From: AC-9 sp051984395 | GTDB taxonomy: Bacteria; Actinomycetota; Acidimicrobiia; Acidimicrobiales; AC-9 | NCBI GenBank assembly: GCA_051984395.1 | Contig: JBPYEZ010000091.1 | Coordinates: 1 to 29,479, forward strand | Length of the DNA stretch: 29,479 nucleotides | Direction of reading: 5' to 3' | Shown: positions 21,453 through 29,455 of the stretch, one piece after another | How positions within the stretch are numbered: the first letter of the stretch is position 1 | Layout: each line of letters opens with the position of its first letter | Translations under genes and position numbers: made by a program | Notes under the pieces: model-generated | Told to the model about the DNA's origin: nothing | The model's database searches: none | Seen by the model: only the letters and a program-made list of their open reading frames with translations

Positions 21453-22643
21453 ATGCGTACCGAGGACCTCATCCTGGTCAGCGTCGACGACCACACTGTC
21501 GAGCCGCCGGACATGTTCGCCAACCACCTCCCGGCCAAGTGGAAGGACCTGGCGCCGAGGAGCGTGAAGAAGCCCGACGGCACCGATGTCTGGGTCTACG
21601 AGGGCAACGAGATCCCCAACATCGGCCTGAACGCTGTCGCCGGGCGACCCCCCGAGGAGTACAACATCGAGCCCACCCGCTACGAGGAGCTCCGGTCTGG
21701 TTGCTACCAGATCGACGAGCGGGTCAACGACATGAACCGCAACGGCGTCCTCGGCTCGATGTGCTTTCCCTCCTTCGTGCAGTTCTGCGGCCAGCTGTTC
21801 TCCAAGTCGAAGGACCTCGACGTCGGCCTGGCCATGCTCAAGGCCTACAACGACTGGCACGTCGACGAGTGGGCCGGAAGCCACCCCGGGCGTTTCATCC
21901 CCCTGTCGATCCCGCCCATCTGGGATCCCCAGGAGATGGCCAAGGAGGTGCGCCGCATGGCGGCAAAGGGCTGCCACGCCGTCACCTTCTCCGAGGACCC
22001 GGCCAAGCTCGGCTGGCCCCACATCTTCGGCGACCACTGGGACCCGTTCTTCGCCGCCTGCGAAGAAGAGGGCACGGTCATCTGCCTCCACATCGGCTCC
22101 TCCTCGACCATCCTCGGCCTGGCGCCAGGCGCGCCGATCGACATCATGATCACACTCACGCCTCTCAACGCCATGCACGCGGCGACCGACCTGCTCTGGT
22201 CACCCGTTCTGCGGCGGTTCCCCAACCTGCACTTCGCCCTGTCGGAGGGCGGGATCGGCTGGCTGCCCTACTGGCTGGAGCGCATCGACTACTCCTATCA
22301 GCAGCATCGCTACTGGACCCACCAGGACTTCGGTGACCAGCTGCCGAGCCAGGTGGCCAAGGACCGCTTCACCTTCTGCTTCATCAGCGACGCCGCCGGC
22401 CTGGAGACCAGGCACCTCATCGGCCTCGACAACATCACCTGGGAGTGCGACTACCCGCACTCCGACTCCACCTGGCCACACTCCCCCGAGACACTCATGA
22501 AGCAGCTGGCCGGGGTCCCCGACGACGAGATCAACAAGTTGACGCACCAGAACGCCATGAGGGTGTTCAGCTACGACCCGTTCGCCCACCGGCCGCCGGA
22601 GCGGTGCACGGTGGGGGCGCTCCGGTCTGAAGCCCCGTCCTGA
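21453..22643 (+). CDS. Amidohydrolase family protein (PF04909), second copy
   Basis: A 396-aa TIM-barrel metal-dependent hydrolase or decarboxylase related to the 10350 gene. The first metal motif is D12-D-H14 (VSVDDHTVEPPDMF), then VICLHIGSS, LSEGGIGWLPYWLERIDYSYQQHRYW and ECDYPHSDSTWP. Shared signatures with the paralogue include E-P-P-D after the first motif, the R-x-G-C-Y segment (ELRSGCYQIDERVNDMNRNG), W-P/Y near the ETG/SEG motif and DYPH. It lacks the Ala/Lys-rich insert and is clearly diverged elsewhere, so the pair is an old duplication or separate recruitment. It starts at ATG 21453 with GAGGAGA upstream. It has its own operator-bearing promoter. The substrate is unknown; hydrolysis of a ring or beta-keto system is inference only. 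Confidence 0.88.
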   Translation: MRTEDLILVSVDDHTVEPPDMFANHLPAKWKDLAPRSVKKPDGTDVWVYEGNEIPNIGLNAVAGRPPEEYNIEPTRYEELRSGCYQIDERVNDMNRNGVLGSMCFPSFVQFCGQLFSKSKDLDVGLAMLKAYNDWHVDEWAGSHPGRFIPLSIPPIWDPQEMAKEVRRMAAKGCHAVTFSEDPAKLGWPHIFGDHWDPFFAACEEEGTVICLHIGSSSTILGLAPGAPIDIMITLTPLNAMHAATDLLWSPVLRRFPNLHFALSEGGIGWLPYWLERIDYSYQQHRYWTHQDFGDQLPSQVAKDRFTFCFISDAAGLETRHLIGLDNITWECDYPHSDSTWPHSPETLMKQLAGVPDDEINKLTHQNAMRVFSYDPFAHRPPERCTVGALRSEAPS

Positions 22644-22655
22644 TGAACGCTAACG

Positions 22656-22669
22656 TGACCCGACCGTCA
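22656..22669. promoter_or_regulatory. Perfect TGAC-N6-GTCA operator-like site before the small helical-bundle gene
   Basis: TGACCCGACCGTCA overlaps the last base of a TAACGT -10-like box (22651-22656); CTGAAG at 22627-22632 is a fair -35 with 18-nt spacing. The GTG start of the next gene is 20 nt downstream with GGAGAAGG between. The six central bases differ most from the other copies. Confidence 0.72.
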
Positions 22670-22689
22670 GCGAACCCCCTGGAGAAGGC

Positions 22690-23115
22690 GTGACCGACGA
22701 GATCCTGGTCGACAACGGCAAGCGCACGATGACCCTGGACGAGCTGGGGATGACCCAGCCCGGCCTGGCCCGCATCATGCCCGAGATCGGCATTCGCATC
22801 TGGAAGCTGTACTACGCGGGCAAGGCCCGCAACTGGCCGCTCGCCCGGTTCCAGCTCAAGGAGGCCGTCAACCTCATGGAGGTCGGGGCGTTCGTCAGGC
22901 CCAAGTACGAGGTGAACATGGCAAAGTTCATCGACGAGGACACGGGCCCGGTCAGCAAGGCGATCGAGGCGGGTGACTGGGAGGCGTTCGACGCCGCCTT
23001 CCGCGAGATGGTGGAGAAGGCCAACGCCTACCACGACGAGTACGACAAGCCCTTCATCCGCTGGCGCATCCCGGACCATCCGCCGCCCGATCTCGACATG
23101 ACGCCCCGGCAGTAG
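22690..23115 (+). CDS. Small cytosolic helical protein, possible haem-less cytochrome c'-like bundle
   Basis: A 141-aa protein with no signal peptide and a strongly helical pattern. Residues 33-59 (IGIRIWKLYYAGKARNWPLARFQLKE) and 87-125 (VSKAIEAGDWEAFDAAFREMVEKANAYHDEYDKPFIRWRIP) recall small periplasmic c-type cytochrome-like proteins that have GKAGNW-LA-F/Y-ELKE early and a C-x-x-C-H before F-I-x-x-x-x-P. Here the would-be haem motif is A111-N-A-Y114-H115: His is kept, both Cys are lost. That suggests a cytosolic relative that binds something else or haem without covalent links. This is motif recall, not a search; no function is assigned. The GTG at 22690 has GGAGAAGG 1-9 nt upstream. It has its own operator and is followed after 23 bp by an acyl-CoA ligase. 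Confidence 0.8.
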   Translation: MTDEILVDNGKRTMTLDELGMTQPGLARIMPEIGIRIWKLYYAGKARNWPLARFQLKEAVNLMEVGAFVRPKYEVNMAKFIDEDTGPVSKAIEAGDWEAFDAAFREMVEKANAYHDEYDKPFIRWRIPDHPPPDLDMTPRQ

Positions 23116-23138
23116 CCGACCAGGGGCCGAGCCTCGCC

Positions 23139-24800
23139 ATGGCGGCCGACTGGAAGCTGCGGGAGGTGGAGCCGGAGCTGGCCCGCCGGTACCTCCGCAA
23201 CGGGTGGTGGACCGACGAGACGCTGGGCTCGATGCTGGCCGACGGGCTCGCCCGCAGCGCCGGCCACACCTTCCGCATCCACTCCCGGACCAGGCCGTGG
23301 TCCGGGACCTTCGGCGGTGTCGAGGCGCTGGCCCTTCGCATGGCCGCTGGGCTGCGGGCACACGGTCTGGGCGCTGGTGACGTCATCGCCTTCCAGATCC
23401 CCAACTGGATCGAGGCGGCCGTGACGTTCTATGCCACCTCCTTCCTCGGGGCAGTGCTGGTGCCGATCGTCCACTTCTACGGGCGCAAGGAAGTGGGCCA
23501 CATCCTGCGTCAGTCGGGCGCCCGGGCTCTGGTGACCGCCGACCGGTTCGGCCATCTCGACCACCTCGCCGACCTCGAAAGGCTCCGTCCGGGGCTCCCC
23601 GACCTCGAGGTCGTGGCCGTCGTCGGCAGCGACGTCCCGCCGCTCTCGCGCGCCGAGGTCCCGAGCTGGGCCCTGCCCTTCAGCGATCTCCTCGACCACC
23701 CACCTCTGGACGGCCCGATCGCCGTCGACCCCACAACTCCCGCGGCCATCGCCTACACCTCGGGCACCACCGCCGACCCCAAAGGCGTCGTCCACGCGCA
23801 CCGCACCCTCGTCTTCGAGGTGCGCCAGCTGGGCGACGTCCAGGCGAGCCGAGCCTTGCCGCAGCTCACGGGAGCACCGGTCGCCCACGGCATTGGCATG
23901 CTCTCGGGACTGCTGCTGCCCCTGTACCGCCGGCAGGCGGTCCATCTCACCGACGTGTGGGACCCGCCACGGGTGCTGGCGGACATGCTCGAAGACGGCG
24001 TAGCCGCGGGGAGCGGCGCCACCTTCTTCCTGACCAGCCTCCTCGACCATCCCGACTGCGGTCCCGAACATCTCCGTCTGATGCGGGAGACAGGACTCGG
24101 GGGGTCCTCCGTGCCGGTGGCGGTGACCGAGCGGGCCACGTCTCTCGGGATCTCGATCACGAGGGCCTTCGGCTCCACCGAGCATCCGTCGATCACCGGC
24201 TCCACGCACGCCGAGCCCCTCGACAAGCGCACCCGCACCGACGGTCGCCCCCTCCTCGGCGTGGAGCTGCGTGTCGTCGACGACTCCGGGACCGACCTCC
24301 CGATCGGGGAGGCCGGCGAGATCGTCAGCCGGGGCCCCGACTGCTTCTGGGGTTACACCGACCCGGCCCTGACGACCGGTGCCTTTGACGGCGACGGGTG
24401 GTACCTGACCGAGGACGTCGGCCGGCTCGATCCCGAGGGCTTCCTCACCATCACCGACCGCAAGAAGGACATCATCATCCGCGGCGGCGAGAACGTCGGC
24501 GCCCCCGAGGTCGAGGGGCTGCTGATGCGCGTGCCCGGCGTCGCCGAGGCGGCGGTCGTCGCCGCCCCCGACGCCCGCCTGGGCGAGCACGCCTGCGCCT
24601 TTCTGCGACAGGTGCCGGGCGCCGGCGCGCCCGATCTGAGCACGGTCCGACGCGTCCTCGAGGACGAGGGCCTGGCCAGGCAGAAGTGGCCCGAGGAGCT
24701 GCGCCTGGTGGACGACTTCCCTCGCACGCCGTCGGGCAAGATCCAGAAGTTCGTCCTCCGCCAGCAGCTGGCGGAGGAGGCCCGCCAGACACGGCGATAG
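23139..24800 (+). CDS. AMP-forming acyl-CoA ligase (cyclohexanecarboxylate-CoA-ligase-like)
   Basis: A 553-aa ANL ligase. The long N-terminal lead (RRYLRNGWWTDETLGSMLADGLAR) and the VTFYATSFLGAVLVPIVHFYGRKEVGHILRQSGARAL segment match the AliA/FadD13-like branch that activates alicyclic and branched acids. Motifs are AYTSGTTADPKGVVHAH (P-loop, Thr207 onward), RAFGSTEHPSITGS, TEDVGRLDPEGFLTITDRKKDIIIRGGENVGAPEVE, and catalytic Lys534 in PRTPSGKIQK. It starts at ATG 23139, 23 bp after the small helical gene, with the alpha-mannosidase only 10 bp further on, so the three form one operon. The cyclohexane-type substrate is suggested by resemblance only; it could equally take a terpenoid or short branched acid. 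Confidence 0.92.
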   Translation: MAADWKLREVEPELARRYLRNGWWTDETLGSMLADGLARSAGHTFRIHSRTRPWSGTFGGVEALALRMAAGLRAHGLGAGDVIAFQIPNWIEAAVTFYATSFLGAVLVPIVHFYGRKEVGHILRQSGARALVTADRFGHLDHLADLERLRPGLPDLEVVAVVGSDVPPLSRAEVPSWALPFSDLLDHPPLDGPIAVDPTTPAAIAYTSGTTADPKGVVHAHRTLVFEVRQLGDVQASRALPQLTGAPVAHGIGMLSGLLLPLYRRQAVHLTDVWDPPRVLADMLEDGVAAGSGATFFLTSLLDHPDCGPEHLRLMRETGLGGSSVPVAVTERATSLGISITRAFGSTEHPSITGSTHAEPLDKRTRTDGRPLLGVELRVVDDSGTDLPIGEAGEIVSRGPDCFWGYTDPALTTGAFDGDGWYLTEDVGRLDPEGFLTITDRKKDIIIRGGENVGAPEVEGLLMRVPGVAEAAVVAAPDARLGEHACAFLRQVPGAGAPDLSTVRRVLEDEGLARQKWPEELRLVDDFPRTPSGKIQKFVLRQQLAEEARQTRR

Positions 24801-24810
24801 CGTCGAGCCG

Positions 24811-27800
24811 GTGCACGAGGAAGACGCCATCACCGAGTCCCGCATCCGCCGGGTGGTCAACCAGCACATCCGGCCGGCGCTGCGTGGCCCCAGCGCCCCG
24901 CTCGAGGTGGCGGCCTACCACGTGCACGGTGAGCCCGTCTCCATCTCGGAGGCCCTCGGTGCCCGCTACGAGCCGTTCCCGATCGGTGGAGCGTGGGGAC
25001 CGGCATGGGACACGACGTGGTTCCGGCTGCGAGGGCCGCTGCCGGCGGAGTGGCGCGGCGAGGAGGTCGCCCTCGGCTTCGAGATCGGCAACGCGGGGGA
25101 CACCGGGTTCGGGGCCGAGGCGCTGGTGTGGGACCAGGGCCGCCCTGTCCAGGGCCTGTCACCGAACCACCGCGACTACGTGGTCACCAGGGCGGCGCGA
25201 GGCGGCGAGGCGATCGAGCTCTACGTCGAGGCGGCTGCCAACCCGCGGCCGCCCTTCGGGGTCCCCACCTGGCCGCTGCTCGGACCCGAGCCCCACGGCC
25301 CGCCCCTGTTCAGCCTGGCCCGAGCCGAGCTGCGCGTCGTCCGCCGCGACCTGCTCGCCTTCTGGCGGGACCTGCGGCTGCTGCTCCAGCTCCTGCCCCA
25401 GGTGGCCGACGAGCCCCGCCGGTCCCAGCTCCGTGCCGGGATCGACCGGGCGTGTGCCGCCCTCGACCTCGAGGACGTGGCCGGGTCCTTCGCCGCCGCC
25501 CATCCCGTGTTGAAGGAGCTGCTGGCCCGGCCGGCGGCGGCCAGCGCCCACCGCGTCAGCGCGGTCGGCCACGCCCACATCGACACGGCCTGGCTGTGGC
25601 CGCTGCGCGAGACGGTTCGCAAGTGTGCGCGCACGTTCTCCACTGCCGTCAGCTTGATGGACGAGTACCCCGACTACCGGTTCGCGTGCTCCCAGGCCCA
25701 GCAGTACGCGTGGATGAAGGAGCGATACCCGGAGCTCTACGGGCGCATGAGGGAGAAGGTCGCCAGCGGCCAGCTCGAGCCGGTCGGGAGCATGTGGGTC
25801 GAGGCCGACTGCAACATCCCGTCGGGAGAGTCCCTGGTGCGCCAGCTCCTGCACGGCAAGCGCTTCTTCGCCCAGGAGCTCGGACGGGACACGACCGAGG
25901 TGTGGCTGCCCGACGTCTTCGGCTACCCGGGCAACCTCCCTCAGATCATGCGCCAGGCCGGCATCGACCGCTTCCTGACCCAGAAGCTGTCGTGGAACCA
26001 GTACAACTCGCTTCCCCATCACAGCTTCGTCTGGGAGGGCATCGACGGATCGCGTGTCTTCACCCACTTCCCGCCGGCCGACACCTACAACGGCGACGCC
26101 AGCGTCGGCGAGCTCGTGCACGCGGTGCGGAACTTCAAAGACCACGACCGGGCCACGCGGTCGCTGTACGTCTACGGTCACGGCGACGGCGGCGGCGGCC
26201 CGACCGCGGGGATGATCGAGTCGTTGCGCCGGCTGGCCGACCTCGAGGGCGCGCCACGCGTCGACCTGGAGACGGCGTCGTCATTCTTCGACAAGGCGAT
26301 GGCCGACCTCGACGACCCCCCCGTGTGGGTCGGTGAGCTCTACCTCGAGCTCCATCGCGGCACCTACACGACCCAGGCCGCGACCAAGAAGGGCAACCGG
26401 ACCGGCGAGCTGGCGCTGCGCGAGGCGGAGCTGTGGGCCAGCCTGGCTCTCCGGCCATTGTCCACCTACCCGGCCGAGCGGCTGAGGCGGGCCTGGAAGA
26501 CGCTGCTCCTCCACCAGTTCCACGACATCGTTCCCGGCTCCGGGATCCATTGGGTCTACGAGGACACCGCCCGCGACCACGCTCAGGTGGCGGCCGAAGC
26601 CGACGACGTGATCGACGGCGCCACTAGCGCCCTGGCGGCGGCCATCGACACCGCCGGCCTGTCGTCTCCGGTCCTGGTGCTCAACCCGCTCTCCCACGAC
26701 CGCGCCGAGGTCGTGCGCCTCCCTTCCGACGACGGCGACGAGCCGCTCATGGCCATCGGGCCCCACGGGGAGCGCAGCCCGGTGCAGGTCGCGGCCGACG
26801 GCGCGCTGCTGTTCGACGCGTCCGTTCCCTCGTGCGGCTACAGCCTGTACGACCTGGTGCCGGACGCCGGTGACCAGACGCCCGGCTCCGAGCTGGCGGT
26901 CGACGAGCGCGGCCTCGAGAACAGCCGCCTCCGGGTCCGGTGGGACGACGACGGCCTGCTCAGCTCGGTCTGGGACAAGTCAGCCCACCGCGAGGTGCTG
27001 GCTCCAGGAGCGAGGGGCAACGTGCTCCAGATGTTCGAGGACTATCCCAACTTCTACGACGCCTGGGACGTCGACCGGTTCACCCTCGACCACCCGATCC
27101 ACGTGATCACGCTCGACGACCTCGCCGTCACCGAGGAGGGCCCGCACCGGGTGTCGGTGCGCATGACCCGCTCCTTCGGCAGCTCCCGGGTCACCCAGAC
27201 GATCTCCCTGACGGCGGGCTCGGCCCGGCTGGACTTCGTCACCTCGCTGGACTGGCACGAGTCGCACCGCCTCCTCAAGGTGGCGTTTCCCGTCGACGTA
27301 CGGTCGCAGCGGGCTACCTACGAGATCCAGCACGGCTACGTCGAGCGGCCCACGCACGCCAACACCAGCTGGGACCTGGCCCGGTTCGAGGTCTGCGCCC
27401 AACGCTGGGCCGATCTGACGGAGCCTGGGTACGGCGTGGCACTGCTCAACGACTGCAAGTACGGCTACGACATCCAGGGCAACGTGATGCGCCTGTCGCT
27501 CCTCCGGGCGCCGGGGTGGCCCGATCCGCAGGCCGATCGCGGCGCCCACCGCTTCACGTACTCGCTCCTGCCGCACGTGGGCGACCTCGGCCAGGGTGGC
27601 GTCGTGGAGGCCGGCTACGAGCTCAACGTGCCCCTGCGGGCGGTGCCCACCGCGTCCCACGGCGGTCAGCAGCCCAGACGGGCCTCGTTCCTCCAGGTCG
27701 ACCGACCGGGTGTGGTCGTCGACGCCGTCAAGCAGGCCGAGGATACCGACGCCCTGGTCGTGCGCCTGTACGAGGCGTGGGGGCAACGGGGTCCGGTCCG

Positions 27801-27948
27801 CCTGACGTGCGCGGCCCCCGTGGCCGAGGCACATCGCGCCGACCTCCTGGAACGGGCCCAGGAACGGCTGGACCTGGCCGAGGACGGCTCGATCCCGCTC
27901 CGCCTGCGCCCCTTCGAGCTCGTCACCCTGCTCCTCGAGCCGGCCTGA
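24811..27948 (+). CDS. GH38 alpha-mannosidase
   Basis: A 1045-aa retaining alpha-mannosidase of family GH38, near the usual length for cytosolic bacterial members. An N-terminal beta domain (1-245) leads into the catalytic barrel: zinc motif H-A-H256-I-D258-T-A-W, nucleophile and zinc ligand Asp368 in VWLPDVFGYPGNLPQ, QKLSWNQYNSLPHHSFVWEGIDGS for substrate contacts, and His515 in LELHRGTYTTQAATKKGNR. A helical mid domain (FHDIVPGSGIHWVYEDT near 570) and large C-terminal beta-sandwich domains follow. There is no signal peptide, so it is cytosolic. The start GTG is 10 bp after the ligase stop. Its place at the end of a CoA-catabolic operon is unexpected; it may trim a mannosylated substrate or lipid, or simply be carried along. 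Confidence 0.93.
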   Translation: MHEEDAITESRIRRVVNQHIRPALRGPSAPLEVAAYHVHGEPVSISEALGARYEPFPIGGAWGPAWDTTWFRLRGPLPAEWRGEEVALGFEIGNAGDTGFGAEALVWDQGRPVQGLSPNHRDYVVTRAARGGEAIELYVEAAANPRPPFGVPTWPLLGPEPHGPPLFSLARAELRVVRRDLLAFWRDLRLLLQLLPQVADEPRRSQLRAGIDRACAALDLEDVAGSFAAAHPVLKELLARPAAASAHRVSAVGHAHIDTAWLWPLRETVRKCARTFSTAVSLMDEYPDYRFACSQAQQYAWMKERYPELYGRMREKVASGQLEPVGSMWVEADCNIPSGESLVRQLLHGKRFFAQELGRDTTEVWLPDVFGYPGNLPQIMRQAGIDRFLTQKLSWNQYNSLPHHSFVWEGIDGSRVFTHFPPADTYNGDASVGELVHAVRNFKDHDRATRSLYVYGHGDGGGGPTAGMIESLRRLADLEGAPRVDLETASSFFDKAMADLDDPPVWVGELYLELHRGTYTTQAATKKGNRTGELALREAELWASLALRPLSTYPAERLRRAWKTLLLHQFHDIVPGSGIHWVYEDTARDHAQVAAEADDVIDGATSALAAAIDTAGLSSPVLVLNPLSHDRAEVVRLPSDDGDEPLMAIGPHGERSPVQVAADGALLFDASVPSCGYSLYDLVPDAGDQTPGSELAVDERGLENSRLRVRWDDDGLLSSVWDKSAHREVLAPGARGNVLQMFEDYPNFYDAWDVDRFTLDHPIHVITLDDLAVTEEGPHRVSVRMTRSFGSSRVTQTISLTAGSARLDFVTSLDWHESHRLLKVAFPVDVRSQRATYEIQHGYVERPTHANTSWDLARFEVCAQRWADLTEPGYGVALLNDCKYGYDIQGNVMRLSLLRAPGWPDPQADRGAHRFTYSLLPHVGDLGQGGVVEAGYELNVPLRAVPTASHGGQQPRRASFLQVDRPGVVVDAVKQAEDTDALVVRLYEAWGQRGPVRLTCAAPVAEAHRADLLERAQERLDLAEDGSIPLRLRPFELVTLLLEPA

Positions 27949-27977
27949 CCGGCGATCGCACGCCCGCTCAGCCGGTC
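27947..27977. terminator. Inverted repeat spanning the stops of two convergent genes
   Basis: GACCGGC (27947-27953) and GCCGGTC (27971-27977) form a 7-bp stem with a 17-nt loop that contains the 19-bp gap between the mannosidase and the converging ligase and overlaps or flanks both stop codons. The position suits a bidirectional terminator; there is no T tract. Confidence 0.3.
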
Positions 27978-29455
27978 CCGACGTCCTCGGCCCGGAGGCG
28001 GTGCTTGGCGATCTTGCCGTTGGGATCGCGTGGCAGCTCGTCGACGAAGGCCACCAGGCGGGGTCGCTTGTAGTCGGCCAAGCGGTCGCGACACCAGGCC
28101 ACCACCTCGTCGGTGTGCAGGCTGGCGCCGGCGCGGGGCTGGACGACGGCCTTGAGGGCTTCCCCCCAGCGCTCGTCGGGGACGCCGTAGACCGCGCAGT
28201 CCGCCACGTCGGGATGCAGATAGAGCACGTCCTCGATCTCGCGGGGATAGACGTTTACCCCGCCCGTGATGACCATGTCGGCCCGACGGTCGGTGAGGAA
28301 CAGGTAGCCGTCCTCGTCGAGGTAGCCCATGTCGCCCACCGTGAAGCGCTCGCCCTTGAACGCGGCCGACGTCTTGTCGTCGTCACGGTGGTACCGGAAT
28401 GGCGCCGACTCCGGTCGCACGTACACCTGCCCCACCTGTCGGGGACCGAGGACACCTCCCTCGTCGTCGAGGATCACGATCTCGTTGCCGCCGATCGCCC
28501 GCCCGACGCTGCCCGGGCGCTCCAGCCACTCCTGGGGCGAGATGGCGGTCCCGCCTCCCTCGGTGGCGCCGAAGTACTCGAACACCTTCTCCGCCCCCAC
28601 CAGCTCCATGCACGCCCGCTTGACGGGGACCGGGCACGGGGCGGCGGCGTGCAGGACCACTCGCAGGGAGGACAGGTCGTAGGAGCCCCGGGTCTCCTGG
28701 TCCAGGTCCAGGATGCGGATGAAGTTGGAGGGGACCATGTGGGTGTTGGTGACCCGGTGGCCCTGGATGAGCGCCAGGCACGACTCGGCGTCCCACCGGG
28801 GCATGATCACGACGGTCGCGCCCAGGGCGAGGTGGGTCTGAGCGAAGGCGGCCGGGCCCGAGTGATAGGCGGGCCCGACGAGCAGGTGGACGTCGTCGGG
28901 ACCGAACCCCCACCGGGCCCCCATCCCGCCCATCCCGGCCGCAGTGCGCCGCAGGTCGTCGCCGCCCGGCACCACGCCCTTGGGACGTCCGGTCGTCCCC
29001 GAGGTGTACACCATCGTGGTCGGCCAGCCCTCGCCGTGGAGGGGCACGGCCGCGTCCACCGCATCCTCGTAGCCCTCGCCCACGACCAGGCGGGGCAGGG
29101 AGGGGACCTCGGACATGCTGGCGATCAGGTCAGGCGTGACGACTGCGGCCTTGCACCCCGAGTCGGTCAGCACCCACCCCGTCTCGGCCGCCTTGAAGTG
29201 GATGTTGACCGGGACCGCGACCGCTCCCAGGCGGCCGGCGCCGTGGACCACCTCGAACCACTCGAAGGAGTTCGGCAGCATGACGCCGACCCTGTCGCCC
29301 TCACCCACCCCGAGGCCGGCCAGCACCCCGGCGACCCGGCGGGCCCGGTCGTCGAGCTGCGCGTAGGAGCGCTGCTCGGAACCGAGGACCAGGGCGGGGT
29401 GCCCGGGGCGCTGCGCGGCGAATGCCGGGATCCCGTACTGGGTGTCAGACGACAT
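27968..29455 (-). CDS. AMP-forming acyl-CoA ligase (long-chain/FadD-like)
   Basis: A 495-aa ANL ligase: MVYTSGTTGRPKGVV P-loop (about residues 150-164), the EYFGATEGGGTAISP adenine loop, VGDMGYLDEDGYLFLTDRRADMVITGGVNVYPREIE hinge, and catalytic Lys481 in DPNGKIAKHR. The VGPAYHSGPAAFAQTHLALGATVVIMPRWDAE segment is typical of mycobacterial and acidimicrobial FadD-like ligases for cyclic and fatty acids. The ATG at 29455 is 24 bp from the window edge, so its promoter is mostly outside view; no TGAC-N6-GTCA site is seen in the part present. It is convergent with the mannosidase gene and therefore belongs to another transcription unit that may begin further right. Confidence 0.92.
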   Translation of the reverse strand: MSSDTQYGIPAFAAQRPGHPALVLGSEQRSYAQLDDRARRVAGVLAGLGVGEGDRVGVMLPNSFEWFEVVHGAGRLGAVAVPVNIHFKAAETGWVLTDSGCKAAVVTPDLIASMSEVPSLPRLVVGEGYEDAVDAAVPLHGEGWPTTMVYTSGTTGRPKGVVPGGDDLRRTAAGMGGMGARWGFGPDDVHLLVGPAYHSGPAAFAQTHLALGATVVIMPRWDAESCLALIQGHRVTNTHMVPSNFIRILDLDQETRGSYDLSSLRVVLHAAAPCPVPVKRACMELVGAEKVFEYFGATEGGGTAISPQEWLERPGSVGRAIGGNEIVILDDEGGVLGPRQVGQVYVRPESAPFRYHRDDDKTSAAFKGERFTVGDMGYLDEDGYLFLTDRRADMVITGGVNVYPREIEDVLYLHPDVADCAVYGVPDERWGEALKAVVQPRAGASLHTDEVVAWCRDRLADYKRPRLVAFVDELPRDPNGKIAKHRLRAEDVGTG

